The notes: generated by a model from the sequence alone, not told the origin. A DNA stretch of 64,000 nt from Aplectana chamaeleonis (GCA_029168955.1 JAPDOI010001563.1:62001-126000), one strand, 5' to 3'; numbered from the stretch's first letter, positions 32,979-44,866 are shown. Program-made: numbers and translations.

Positions 32979-33308
32979 GTGAAGACCAACTTTCGGCAGC
33001 GTTCACGTGAATCGTAGTTGTAGAGCCGCACATCAGTTGCCCATCGGCGCGATACCAGACCTTAAACACTTGGGTAATTTTTTAGGCGCCTTTTTTTCTA
33101 TCAAAAACGCGCATTAGTTTTTGCAAACCCGGAAACGGGCCTCATAATTGCGTTCAGCGCGTGAAGTTACCCCCTGAACAAAGTATGGGTGAAGCCACAT
33201 TCCCCCAACTTTGCGCAGACTGATCCCGTTTTGGGCTTGTATGGATTTTCGGTTGGGTGTTCATTTATGCCGTACGGATTTTCGGTTGGGCGTTTATTTA
33301 TACCAATT

Positions 33309-36300
33309 ACAATACCGCCCGTATCTTTTGGTCATTGGGCGCGCTAGAGCGCCGGAGCGCGCCGTTTGGCGTCGTTTTTTAATAACTCGCTTCAAAACTG
33401 TCCAATCGGAAAATGGAAGCCACATTCGGAATCAGCATCGAAAATGCGATCTACTGAATGTATAAAATTTCAAAATGGAACTCAGTGGAAGATTTTGGGT
33501 TACGGTAGCTATCCAATGTCCCTCGTGTCCAAATGGGGCTGGCGTTTAAGTGTTGTTATAAGTGGATTTCTTGACGTTTTCTCGTATTTAGAACATTTAT
33601 AGCAATTTGTGATCCTCTGTGTTTCTTCTGAAACATTTTGACAGCGAAAAAAATAATAAAAATTAATAAAAAAAGTCATTTTTCCTAACAATTTATGTGG
33701 CAGAATATGGATGTGGCAGAATCACGAAGTTCTTCTATATTAGTGAATTATTTTGAGATAAATTGCAGAGTTTGAGAAGAATTCAGGGATTAAAAGTTAA
33801 ACGGAAATCGCGCCTTCAAATTGGGTTAATTATTTGATTTCACATTCAAAAAAGGTAGGTATCAGAGCGCATTTCAACAACCATGTAAGGGATTCGCTTT
33901 GCGATCTTTGTTTTTTCTCCTCACACGGAGAAATCATGTCCAGAATCAGCTGGTGTACGGAAATGCACCAAAAAATGAACACTTCAAACAATTTTTATTC
34001 AAAAATTAAAATTTTTATAAAGTGACCAATTTCAATTTTTATGCTGAAATACTCCTCGAGTTCTATTTTCTTCGTGTATAGTGCATGCATTTGTTCCGAA
34101 AATGTTCCAAAAATATAGAATTCCTAACCTTTTCCAATTATTTTTCAAAAAAATAAATAAATTATCGTAAGTGAATTTTTACTGAGACCACAAATTCTGA
34201 ATTTCTTTCCAAATTTCTCTTTGTATTCCATGTTTTTCTAGCTTCATTATATGAATTACTTTCGAAAATGTGGGAATCGTGAAAATCTTCAATATTTTTT
34301 CCCGAAAAACAAATGAAAATTGGAATTTGAATTTTCTCTCAATTTCCATTTTCAGAGTGAAAACATTCTAGGAATGTGTCACTGTTCATGTAGAGCGCAC
34401 AAATTTAATCAGCATTGATTATAAAAATGCTGAATTAAAAAAAATCTTTCCAGCAAAAAAAAATTTCAAAACTGAATTTTCATTATTAGAACAATATTTT
34501 AAATTTTGATACCGGAACCTTCTTTGAATCCCATCCATCTAGTCACAGGAGATTGTTTCAAGAATAAGATAATCTAGGAAATTTTTCATTTTTCTCCCAA
34601 AAAAAAAAGAAATGTAAAAATTGAATTTTCAATAGAATTACCAGTTTTGAATTTCTTTCTAGAACACTTCTGGATTTTCCTACTAGTGGAGTTCCAGTCG
34701 CGAGAAAAAGTTTTTCTAGCTCTGCTACGCAGAATCCAATCCGCATTGTGGTAATTTTGAAAACTTTGAATTTTTCCTACAAAAAAAATGAAATTTTAAA
34801 ATTGAATTTCTGGTGAAAAGACCGGTATCAGAACTCATTCAGGAACCCTTCTAGAACTCCATAATATCTCGAATTCACTAAGTATACTGAATAAATACAA
34901 TTTCAGGAATTGGTGTATGAGCACCCCGTCGTTCGGCCCTCAACCCCTCGCATGCCAGGCAATTACCTACGCCAGGTCGCTCTACCAACCAACAGCCCAT
35001 CCAGGCCGAAAACGATCACATTTGTCAGTGACTGAAACCCTAACCTGTATGACTCATAAAATTCAGTATCATATTCAGTCAGTGCATCCCTTTTCGAAAA
35101 CATCTGGAGAATTGTTTCTGGAAGCATGGAATTCATGAGAACATTAGGAAAGTTTCCAAAAAAAAAAGCAAAAAAAATTAAAGTCGAATTTTCATTATGA
35201 CCACTTATTCTAAATTTCTTTGTAGATTTCTATTCGAATTCTTCCCACCAGAAATTGAATTTCTGGTGAAAATTCTTTTCACCAGAAATTCATTTTTGCG
35301 ATTTCATTTTAAGTGGAGGAAACTAAAAATTCTTACGATTTCCACATTTTTGGGAGAACTCATAGTAGAGCACAATGTATGAAAATCGAATTGAAATTCG
35401 GAAAGAAATTCAGCATTTGTGGTCTTAATGAAAATTCGGCCTTAATTTTTCAAAGTTATTCAAAGTCAAAAATTAAAAAAGAAAAATTCAAAGTTTTCAA
35501 AATTACCACAATGTGACTGGATTCTGCGTAGCAAAGCTAGAAAAATCTTTTCTCGCGACTGGAGCTCCAATAGTAAGAAAATCTAGAAGTATCCAAGAAC
35601 GAAATTCAAAACTGGTAATTGTATTGAAAATTCAGTTTTTACATTTCTTTTTTTTTGGGAGAAAAATGGAAAGTTTCCTAGATTATTGATTTCTTGAAAC
35701 AATCTCTTGTGACGAGATTCATGGGATTCAAAGAAGGTTCTGGTATCAAAACTAAAAAAAATTGTTCTAATAATGAAAATTCAACTTCGAAACTTTTAAA
35801 TTTTTTTTGCGGAAAAAATATTTTTTTTTGAATTCAGCATTTTTAAAATGAATGCTTATTAATTTTATGCGCTCTACTTGAACAGTGAAACATTCCTAGA
35901 ACCTTTTCACACTGAAAATGGAAATTAAGAGAAAATTCAAATTTCAAATTTCATTTGTTTTTTTTTCGGGAAAAAAGATTGAAGATTTTCACGATTCCCA
36001 CATTTTCGAAATAAATTCATATAATGAAGGAATTCAAAGGAATTCATACATGGGATTCAACGAGAAATCTGGAAAGAAATTCAAAATTTGTGGCCTCAGT
36101 GGAAATTTTCACTTTCGATTATTTTTTTTTGAAAAATAATCGGAAAGGGTCAGGAATTCTATATTTTTGAAACGATTTCTGAACAAATTTATGCGCTATA
36201 CACGAAGAACATAGAACTCGAGGAGTATTTCAGCATGAAAATTGAAATTGGTCACTTTAAAAATTTTAATTTTTGAATAATTTTTTTGAACTGTTCATTT

Positions 36301-36957
36301 TTGGTGCATTTCCGTACACTGGCTGATTCTGGACATGATTTCTTCGTGTGAGGAGAAAACAAAGATTGCAAAGCGAATTCCTTACATGGTTGTTGAAATG
36401 CGCTCTGATACCTACCTTTTTTGAATGTGAAATCAAATAATTAACCAAATTTCAAGGCGCGATTTCCGTTTAACTTTTAATACCTGAGTTCTACTCAAAG
36501 TTTTGCATTTTATTTCAAAATAAGTCACTAATATGGAAGAACTTCGTGGTTTTTCCACATTAGAATCCAAAAATTGTTAGGAAAAATGACTTTTTTTATT
36601 AATTTTTATTAATTTTTTCGCTGTCAAAATGTTTCAGAAGAAACACAGAGGATCACAAATTGCTATAAATGTTCTAAATACGAGAAAACGTCAAGAAATC
36701 CACTTATAACAACACTTAAACGCCAGCCCCATTTGGACACGAGGGACATTGGATAGCTACCGTAACCCAAAATCTTCCACTGAGTTCCATTTTGAAATTT
36801 TATACATTCAGTAGATCGCATTTTTGATGCTGATTCCGAATTTGGCTTCCATTTTCCGATTGAACCACTTTGAAGCGAGTTATTCAAAAACGACGCCAAA
36901 CGGCGCGCTCCGGCGCTCTAGCGCGCCCAATGACCAAAAGATACGGGCGGTATTGTA
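33309..36957. mobile_element. Giant fold-back element, ~1.48-kb inverted arms
   Basis: The sequence from 33309 (ACAATACCGCCCGTATCTTT) to about 34790 returns as its reverse complement from 36957 back to about 35480. In the outer 350 bp I count only a handful of differences (roughly 97% identity); inner parts carry more substitutions and indels. The spacer of about 690 bp holds AT-rich DNA and a short GC-richer island (34920-35030). A 78-codon frame occurs in both arms (33366-33602 plus, 36663-36899 minus) with five differing residues. It is not recognised and may simply be shared DNA. No transposase seen. Confidence 0.92.
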
Positions 36958-36959
36958 GA

Positions 36960-37366
36960 GGGCTCTGAAAGCGTTTCAAAAAATGTCCAGATTTCACTTA
37001 AAATCCTTCCAGCTGGGTTATTTGGGGCACTGATCAGGAATCTGGGGTTTATTTGTCCATTTTTCGAAGTTTCCGACTTCATTCGTTCAAAGCTTCCCAT
37101 CGGGTGGAAAATTTGATGGCAAATCGCGACTTTAGACGATTTCCGGAATGGGTCGATAGGTAAAGCCCAAAAATTTTCTGTATGGGTTTTCTGGAGTGCT
37201 GAGCACGAATCTGCAATCCGTTTATCGGTTTTCAATAGATAACGGTAGGTGACGGTGTGTATACGGTAGCTTGATCAAAGTCTCAGATTTGGCTCAAATT
37301 TTTTCTGTAGGTGTTATTTGGGACGCCGAACACGAATTTGAGGTCCATTTTTGGATTTTCGAAATA
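36960..37366. repeat. Dispersed anonymous repeat, copy near 37 kb
   Basis: Three diverged segments repeat phrases like TTTTCTGTAGGTGTTATTTG and GAACACGAATTTGAGGTCC. The last is the reverse complement of DNA near 29955. It ends at the TTAA of the adjoining MITE. Confidence 0.55.
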
Positions 37367-37859
37367 TTAAATGGCAGTGTTCACGATAATCTTCAATTTT
37401 GAGATTATTCGCTATATTGATTAAGTGGCCCCCGGGTAGAACTAAAATGACGTAGAAATTGAGAAAACGCACCAGAAGTACAAGAACACCTCAAGTATCA
37501 CCCCGCCTCTTAAGTATCACAGGAAGTGTTTGTTGTGACAATGAAATATTTTGTGGACCCGTCGCTTGCAAATTTCTACTCTCTATATCTGCGTTCTTTC
37601 CTTAGGGTCCTAACTAATCTTGCTCTGCATAAAATATACTTCTATTTTCGATTGACCCAATTTTCCACCGGTGACAACCACCATGAGCATGTTCATCCAA
37701 CCGGACAACTAGTCCATGTTATAGAATAATGTCACTGAAATGCGACATTTTTCAAGCGTTTCCCGCCGTTTCTTCGTAATTTTGGTAATACTTGGAGGCG
37801 AACGCATTGTTTCATGTGAAAAACTCGGGGACGAAATTCATCGTGAACACTGCCTTTAA
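37367..37859 (+). mobile_element. TTAA-type MITE family E, intact copy 1 (493 bp)
   Basis: Bounded by TTAA. Left end ATGGCAGTGTTCACGATAATC, right end ATCGTGAACACTGCCT then TTAA. The TTAA flanks with AGGCAG termini fit Kolobok- or piggyBac-type target choice. It is the reference copy for interpreting the split copy at 53425-61760. No transposase. Confidence 0.88.
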
Positions 37860-38479
37860 GGTAGATAACGCCATTCAAAAGGCATTTTGCCTACCGTAAC
37901 CTACAGTAACCATAAGTCTAGCGACAAACAGACCCCAGATTCGCGTTCAGCGCTCTGAGTAACCCCCAGTTGAAAGTTTTGAGCCGAATCCGAATTTCAA
38001 ACACCCGAAAAAACTGGCTGATGCCCTTACCTTTTCGCAAAGCTTGAAAACGCTTATAATTTCGTTCAGCGGTGTCCGCAGCGAAGTCCGAGGCTAGATT
38101 CGGAGACAGCGAGCTAAATTTGACCAGAAAACATTCATCATCTTTGATGATGGTGGGGATGGCCCTGCGAGGTTCACTAGTAAGCTTTATATTATTTTGT
38201 TTCCGCTGATTTTAAGCTTTTTTTTCATAGGTTCGCCGAGTTCATTAGCTTTCCCCTTAGTTTCTAAAAAACCTCAGAGAGCAAATACAAGCATCTCTCG
38301 AATTCTAATCTGCATACAAAATTACTTACAAGATGGTGCCTTGCTGTATACACACGAAAATCTACCGAAACTCTACATCTGTGAGGTATTAGGGCGGAAA
38401 GATGATCAGTGGCGCTATGACTGATACGCGCTCACTACTTGAAATACTCAAACTTTGAAGAGATATGCGCGTTTTTTTG
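37860..38479. other. Anonymous DNA
   Basis: A 75-codon plus frame at 38197-38424 is not recognised. Part of 37900-38000 repeats the dispersed-repeat wording (CAGATTCGCGTTCAGCGCTC). Confidence 0.35.
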
Positions 38480-38900
38480 TCTTTCTTACGACGAGCTGAG
38501 ACCTTTTCAAGATTTTCGATGAGGTTCGAGTCGTGAGATTGGCTTGGCCACATCTCATTCTATGGGCTCATCAGATGAAAGCATAATGGTGATGAAGCCG
38601 CTCCTTGACAGTGATAGCCTAGTGTTTTGGATCGCTGTCGTGCTAGAATGAGGAGCTGTAATCGTACATCTAAGAAGCCAATGAAGTGCCATGAACTCCA
38701 AAATACTTTCGTGAATGTACTCTGTGAGAATTCCCCGAAAGCGACGAGTGGAGCCAACACAATTAACAGGGAAGCATCCCCACACATGCGTGCTGCACCA
38801 ATGGAGAAAAGTATCAGGGATTCATGAAAGCAAGCATCTACTGTTTGAAGGGGCAAAGTGCGTTACATAACGCTTTCTAAAAAATTTTGTCCCCTTCAAG
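38480..38900 (-). pseudogene. Tc1/mariner transposase remnant
   Basis: On the minus strand, across changing frames, the order of Tc1-type transposase landmarks survives. HVWGCF lies near 38780, HDSDPKH near 38630 (the catalytic second Asp region) and WPSQSHDSNLIEN near 38535 (third acidic residue region). Several stops and frameshifts interrupt it, so it is dead. The N-terminal DNA-binding part and terminal repeats were not found. Confidence 0.65.
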
Positions 38901-39202
38901 CTTGCCCACGGTGTTGGCCTCCATAGTCTTCTCGATGGAATCGAGATGAACGTCCATAGCAGGCCACGGCGATTGTTCCGACCAACTATGACCGAGTCCT
39001 AATGTCGGTTTGCCAGCGTTACCTGCATCAAACTTAAGTGATCCAAAAGATGTGTTTGAGTAGCGGAAGTTTTAATTTTTTTTTCATTTCTCTGTCTAAG
39101 AATTGTCGGCGTCGGCAACTTCAGGTAAGAATGATGATTTTACAGCAAATTTTGCAGATCGTTTGGAGTAACAGACTGCAGCTGTTTTAATGGCCTTTTC
39201 AG

Positions 39203-39313
39203 GTTCTGCTCGAATACCGAACTTTGAGCGGCGAAATCGCCAAGGTGAAGGCGCTAAGTGAAGGAGTGGTCACATTCGATCGTGCTGTCAAGAATGGCGC
39301 TGAAATGGTGCAG
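39203..39313 (+). CDS. fcp-1: FCP1 exon a: N-terminal lipoyl-like segment
   Basis: Acceptor TTTTCAG, donor GTCTGC, 111 nt, phase 0 at both ends. Encodes LLEYRTLSGEIAKVKALSEG and continues to a GAEMVQ end, the pattern of the N-terminal biotinyl/lipoyl-like fold of FCP1 (charged strand, then EGVV turn). The upstream exon was not located. Sequence at 39066-39202 gives no convincing one. Confidence 0.8.
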
Positions 39314-39416
39314 GTCTGCCTCTTGTCGTTTGTGTAGTTGGAATGCCCGTCGGGACCTATCTCGATCTTGTTTTCTAAACAGCCCATACAGTTTTGCAGA
39401 CAATCACTGCTTCTAG

Positions 39417-39502
39417 GGCATGCTGATCGCACGTATCGAGCCTTGCCAACATGCTATCGTGATCAAAGATATGTGCGCTACATGCGGGCGTGATCTAAGA
39501 GA
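39417..39502 (+). CDS. fcp-1: FCP1 exon b: Cys-motif segment
   Basis: Acceptor TTCTAG, donor GTAGGT, 86 nt ending in phase 2. Encodes PCQHAIVIKDMCATCGRDL, the conserved Cys/His-containing segment found between the N-terminal domain and the phosphatase domain in FCP1. The following intron is 10,281 nt. Confidence 0.93.
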
Positions 39503-40312
39503 GTAGGTTAATTTTTTGTTGCAATGTTAAAGGCAGTTTCCTCGTTGAATGTAATATATTTTGATTTTTTTCGCAGAGGTAAGATTGTTGGGTAGGGGGC
39601 ATTAGCGGAAGGATTCCACAAAACCTTCTTCACCAATTCCCCCCTCCCCCCACACACACTTAATCCTATTTTGTGGAGTTCACGTATTAAACTTTCTAAG
39701 TCAGCGTCTCCTCTTTGTGTTTCTCTTAACAAAATTCTTTGAAAATAAGAAGTTTCTAATGCACATGTTTGGGTGCTAGGCCTCCTCAAGATAATTCCTA
39801 AACGGCACATCGAGAACTGCTCCTTCGGATGGACAAATCTTCTTTTTTTGGCGAACTGATACGATTTGCTGGCTGATCCACGCGACTTCTACCCTTTCGG
39901 GCCGTTTTTCCTCGTTCTTTATTTCCTGCATTTTTGAGAGGAAGCAATACTTGAGTTGCTGCAGAAAAAAAGTAACTTTTTAGTCGTGAACACTGCTCTT
40001 AAAATGCTGATAAAATCGTTACTGCAGCAGAATGAAAATCTTTCTGGCTGTAATCCACGCATATCGAGAAAACCTGTACGTCTTGTACATAATCCTGGTG
40101 AGCGTTCGACGATCAGTCGGCTCATGAAAGGCGTGCACTCTGATGTTGCAGGCCCATGGTTTGTGCGTCACCTTTTGAGATTCTCGTGTAGCAGAATTAG
40201 AGTTTGCCGCGGATGCTTGAAAGGAATATCGATCTGCACTATCCCTACAAAAATAAAACGGTCCTCAGTCGTGTACGGTAAGCATGGATCCTCAAGAGCG
40301 TTTTCTATAGCA
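39503..40312. other. Start of giant FCP1 intron, anonymous
   Basis: No element recognised. A 129-codon plus frame (39956-40345) has no family signal. Confidence 0.4.
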
Positions 40313-40371
40313 GGTTGGCGCAAACTCGGTGCGCCTATGTTATAGCATATGGCACCGTGTTTGCGCCAACC
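40313..40371. repeat. 59-nt hairpin element, copy 1
   Basis: GGTTGGCGCAAAC...CGGTGC pairs with GCACCG...GTTTGCGCCAACC over about 19 of 20 bases. Relatives are at 41966-42047 and 43033-43090, two of them followed by a shared GATCC...GCCGAC flank. Confidence 0.8.
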
Positions 40372-40510
40372 TTCAGCTGTGAACGCGGAGTCTCTTCCGG
40401 ATCCACGCCGACGTTAAGTTTGTTCTTCGTTGAGGTCGAAAGCGTGAACCGGTACTCTCCCGATGGCTAGCTATATTCCCCACACAAAACAGGAGAAGCC
40501 TGGAGGCATC

Positions 40511-40802
40511 TACTCAGACAGCAGGTGCGGGCGGATCGCTGGCTTTTGGCGGGCGGATGGACATCCCCCCGCCATCCGCTCGCCATTAGCCAGCGATCCG
40601 CCCGCCAGTAGCCAGCGATCCGCCCGCCGGTAGCCAGCGATCTGCCCGCCAGTAGCCAGCGATCCACCCGCCAGTAGCCAGCCATGCGCCCGCCAGTGGC
40701 CAGCGATCCGCCCGCCAGTAACCAGCGATCCGCCCGGCAGTTGTCATCGATCCACCCGCCAGTTATCAGCGATCTACCCGCCAGTTCTCAGCGATGTACC
40801 CG
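40511..40802. repeat. GC-rich palindromic repeat element, copy 1
   Basis: Begins TACTCAGACAGCAGGTGCG. It has two GCGGGCGGATCGCT-type words, then about ten inverted ones (CAGCGATCCGCCCGCCAGTA, ~21-bp spacing, near-tandem). The two orientations can pair into a long hairpin. Related to 44481-44866 and 52535-52920. Confidence 0.8.
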
Positions 40803-40850
40803 TAAGTTGAACCCCTTCTCCTTTTGATCCCTCGGGTCGGGGACCAATTG

Positions 40851-41294
40851 TTAAAGGCAGTGTCCACGATGAAAATCGTTTTCGAATTTCCACCAGAAAA
40901 CGAAGGTTTAGAGTCTGGCTGTTTCATCAGTGAAGAAAGAATCATGAAAAACGCTGCGAAACGTCCAAAATCAGCTTTTCTTCTTGAAAGCCACATTTCA
41001 ACGTTGGACCAGTTGCTCGGGCATGGGCCTGAAGTAGACAGCGTGCAAATGCGCCCCAATGCTAAAACTCAGGCGCGCTCGTGCTCCAATGCTAATGCAG
41101 AAGCGGACCAAACTGTTCCTCGAAAAACTCGACCGCGAGCGGAAGGGCTAGCGCGAGCGGACTTCGGAGCCGTATGGAGCTCTTTCGCGCCCGTTTTCGT
41201 TCGTTCTTTCGACCCCAGTGCTCCAAGGAGACCCTGAGTTTTCGATTTCCGGCCAAAAACCGAGGACGAAATTTATCGTGGACACTGCCTTTAA
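40851..41294 (+). mobile_element. TTAA-type MITE, 444 bp
   Basis: TTAAAGGCAGTGTCCACGAT at the left, ATCGTGGACACTGCCTTTAA at the right, a perfect 20-bp inverted repeat including TTAA. Interior unlike family E. It shares its right TTAA with the next element. Confidence 0.9.
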
Positions 41295-41774
41295 AGGCAC
41301 AGTCCAACCTCAAAATCGATTTTCTGTCCCCCTTCTTATCTTGAGAATGGTCTCACGCTGATTCCAATGATGTCTCTCTAATCGTACAAGGCCCCCTGGG
41401 GACGGAGTTGTGGCCCCTCAAAAATTGAGCTGCGGTAGCATGGTGGACGAGTTGTCCGAGGATTGTAACTTTCGTCACTTGCAACCTATGGATGCGAGCC
41501 GACCTGAATAAAGAGAGAATTTGAGAATGTAGGGAAGAACGGGGCTCTTGATCGGAAATCATCACTCATCTCGCCACTGTTCAACTCGAAAGATCGTAAA
41601 GGGGCGTGCCAAAGTGGCTTCCTGGTGTGGGCGCCCCAGATTGGCTTCCTCCTATATCTCGCTTATTCTGTGGAATCGAGAGCTCTCACTTGGCAGGTGT
41701 TATACGGGGTGGGTCTACTTCATAATTATGTGGAAATCTTAGCTTTGGCCCCTGGGCTTGGAATGTGCCTTTAA
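41291..41774 (+). mobile_element. TTAA-type MITE, second family, 484 bp
   Basis: TTAAAGGCACAGTCC at the left and GGAATGTGCCTTTAA at the right, with TTAA 41291-41294 shared with the element before it. No coding capacity. Two different TTAA elements thus sit back to back. Confidence 0.8.
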
Positions 41775-41965
41775 GCACCTATGACGCAGTCTTAATCAAC
41801 CCAAAGAGTAGACTACCTAAACATGTTGAGAAAACCTGGGCCGAAAAATCCGGTCAAAAACTTTTTACTGCCCAAGAAACTCACCCGTTGCCCTGAAGTT
41901 TGTGCTGCACCCTAGACCCCAACCGGCGTATAGTCGACAACCGATCGCTTTGACATTTTGCTTTC

Positions 41966-42047
41966 CTTATTGTTTCTTGGCGCAAAGCCGATGTGCCTAT
42001 GTTATACATAACTTGAGTGCACAGAGTTTGCGCCAAGTCACAATAAG
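41966..42047. repeat. Hairpin element, copy 2
   Basis: CTTATTGT...CTTGGCGCAAA pairs with TTTGCGCCAAG...ACAATAAG. The longest helix of the three relatives, with the same TGCCTATGTTATA loop side as copy 1. Confidence 0.75.
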
Positions 42048-42698
42048 GAGCGCAAGCTATGTGGGCGACCGGTGCCGACCGTACTTCTGCACACCTCAGT
42101 ACTGCTCATCTACTGCCTTATACCCACATAAAAATGAATCAATTCGTTTACTCCGTCCCGTGTCTCATATTCTACCCTTTAATGTTTGAAAACTACAATT
42201 TTTCTGTAGACGTTGTTCACGAGAGATTGACCCACCGGTGTACGATAGGCCTCTTTGAACACCAGACACGACAGTGGGTCGAGCTGTTCAAAAATTGAAT
42301 GCAATGCCCCAGTGTCTCAAAAGAATTGCGTCCAGCCCGCCCCGCAGTGTCCGAACAGGAGTGAAATAACGTTCCGCATTTGCAGATAAGGTCTGTCGCA
42401 GCACGCAGCTTACAAACAATCTTGCTGGGACCTAAATGATAGTGCCGTGACCCCGTAGACCCAGCTCTAGTATATCCGAGCTGCTCGCTGCAACTACGGT
42501 TGTTTGCAGCTGCGGACCCAAAGTTCACTCCGATTAGGGCAGTAGAGATTTGAAGCTCATCAGCTGCGCTAGTAGTGTACTTTGCGGTTTGATTGTGCTC
42601 CAATATGGGGCGCAGGTTGGATATTGTGAAATCATTCACGCGACCACCCTTTCAGGGCGCCAGTTCACAATCACCCTGAAAAGTTCTGTGGCTATATC
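42048..42698. other. FCP1 intron, anonymous
   Basis: No element recognised. A 140-codon minus frame (42217-42639) lacks family signals. Confidence 0.35.
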
Positions 42699-42796
42699 CA
42701 TGAAACTACGGGAGCCTCCCGGAAGGGTTTCTATAACCAGCCTGTGTATGCGTTCGGCGAACTTTGGACCTTCCCGGGAGGCTCCCTTTGTTTCAT
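42699..42796. mobile_element. 98-bp palindromic MITE
   Basis: CATGAAAC...CGGGAGCCTCCCGG is mirrored by CCCGGGAGGCTCCCTTTGTTTCATG. Short inverted-repeat element in the intron. Confidence 0.75.
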
Positions 42797-43032
42797 GAAT
42801 ACGGCCAACTAACTACATAAATTGCGCCAAAACGTGTTGCTAGCTACAACTAGTCGCATTTTCATCTTTTGGCAAGTGAAGTAAAATCACATCGTGCTAG
42901 AGCGGATAATTTGGCTCACTCGGCACTTTCACAAAGTTAGTAAGGGCTCCCTACATTGCCTAAGTTCCAGAAAAATCTGCATTGTGGGTCTCGAAATAAT
43001 GAAATTCTATTTACCATGCGTTCCTGACTGAA

Positions 43033-43090
43033 GGTTGGCACAAACTTGGTGCACATATGTATTAGCATATGGCACCGAGCTTGCGCCAAC
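43033..43090. repeat. Hairpin element, copy 3
   Basis: GGTTGGCACAAACTTGGTGC pairs with GCACCGAGCTTGCGCCAAC with a few mismatches. The loop ATATGTATTAGCATATG is related to copy 1. Confidence 0.75.
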
Positions 43091-43619
43091 GTTTACAAGA
43101 GAACAGAATGTCTCACTAGGATCCATGCCGACCGTACATTTCAAATGTCGTAATTCGACTTCTTTGAAACTCTGACTTTCGGGTATATTCAGGTTTTCAA
43201 ATTCTTACCTTTCGTATCCTCCCATAGAAAATCCTCAAAAATGTGGGTGGTCACGGTCCACACATCCAAATTGGGGAACCTCATCACTCGAATTCAACCC
43301 TGCGCCCACACAGCTAGCGTGCACGCTAAACCGGGACACCGCCTGCACGCCGACACGCGACGCGGCCGGCACAGCGACACACCTTGCGGCCGGCACCCCG
43401 ACACGCGGCGCGACGGCTCCTCCCAACCTCTATTGGGGCCTTCACCGGGTGAGAGGGACCTCCAGATAGGGTTCAAGCACCGCAAACTTTAGTAACTGAA
43501 CCGAGGACGTCGCCGCCATCTGACTCCTGCGAATGAAAAATGCGTGATATATCTACTTCCCTCGAAGGAGGCTCGCTTCCTCTAAAAATAAGGTTGACAC
43601 CAGTTTACTATAGTTGTGC
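43091..43619. other. FCP1 intron, anonymous
   Basis: Contains a short run of GCCGGCAC/GACACGCG words at 43330-43415, otherwise unremarkable. Confidence 0.4.
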
Positions 43620-43785
43620 CCTGGAAGAAAAGACCGAATATCGAATAGATTTGAATGACTCCCTTTTTTTAACGTCCGATTTTTGAATATATTCGAATGA
43701 CCCTCTTTTTTCGAGGTCCGAATTTTGAATTCGAATGAAATCGACTCGAATATATTCGAATAATTTCAAAGCGAAAAACAGAAAA
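43620..43785. repeat. GAATATATTCGAAT-rich repeat
   Basis: Words TTTGAATATATTCGAATGA and TCGAATATATTCGAAT, with a repeated GGTCCGA/CGTCCGA segment, like the clusters at 30.2 and 31.2 kb. Confidence 0.65.
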
Positions 43786-44480
43786 CACGCCAAGTGAGCC
43801 GTCAGTGGATGACCGTAAATTATTCCAAGCGCAGGAGAGGCGGGGAAAACTCCGTGGCTCCTCCATTCACGCGCTTCGCTTCGCTTCTCCCCCGTTCGTC
43901 CACTCATGCGCTCCGATCATCCCCCGTCTGCCTATCCCTTTCGTAATCGGAATACATTACGACCACCACCCTAGTTGCCCAAGAAATACTGACAACACAA
44001 TTCGTTTTCGCTGATGGGACCTAAGCTTTCTCCTGTAAAACGTGGATGAGTACATAGCACCATCTGTGTCAAGAATTTAACGATATTGTATGGTTTCTAT
44101 CATATCTCTAAATACCCGCGGCGTAGATGTTATTCCGCCATCTTGAGCGAAGCGCTTTTCTCTCCATTTCTAGCATACACCATATGTTTTTTTTTCAAAG
44201 ACAACCGCTCAGGTTCTACCAAAAACTCATCATAGTAGTGTCATAGCTTCCCAGAATTAGGATACTCGCGATAAACTGGGAGAATTAGAGAACACGTACA
44301 CTAATGAGCTACATACGAGGTAAGCATTATAAGATCACTCAACAATTAAGCAATATCAAGAAAAAAGCGACATATAGAAGTGAAACAACTATGACACTGA
44401 ATTAGAGATGGCGGATGGGGCTTTGTGGCGTGGCAGTGGATCAATAAATGAACTCCAATCCACTCATCATTAGTTGACCA
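43786..44480. other. FCP1 intron, anonymous
   Basis: No gene or element recognised. Confidence 0.35.
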
Positions 44481-44866
44481 GTTTCGCCGTGTAAAATTTG
44501 AGCGGGCGGATCGATGGCTATCAAAGCCCTGGCGGGCGGATCGCCGGCAGGTTGCTGGCGGGTCGCTGCATCTCATAGCTCAGCGGGCGGGTCGCTCGCT
44601 ATTAAAGCCCTTGCGGGCGGATCGCTGGCAGGTTGCGGGCGGATCGCCGCTTTAGAGCTTGCCGGCGATCCGCCCGCTAGCGTGATCAAGTTTTCCAGGC
44701 GCCGCTATCCGCCCGCCAAAACGCAGCGATCCGCCCGCAAGGGCTTTGATAGTCAGCGATCCGCCCGCCGAGGCCACGATGAGCAGCGATCCGCCCGCAA
44801 CTTGCCGGCGTACCGCCCGGAGAGGCCTTGATTGCCAGCGGTCAGTACGCACCAGTTGTCTGAGTA
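44481..44866. repeat. GC-rich palindromic repeat element, copy 2
   Basis: Reverse-orientation relative of 52535-52920 over its whole length. The left half carries GCGGGCGGATCGCTGGC words, the right half GCAGCGATCCGCCCGC words, meeting near 44660. It ends TGTCTGAGTA, the complement of the start of copies 1 and 3. Confidence 0.88.

Noticed and set aside
33366..33602. 78-codon frame conserved between the arms of the giant inverted repeat
   Set aside because: Conservation follows from overall arm identity; neighbouring non-coding DNA is equally similar.
38197..38424. Possible first exon of FCP1
   Set aside because: The translation lacks the expected N-terminal lipoyl-like pattern and no in-phase donor leads to the exon at 39203.
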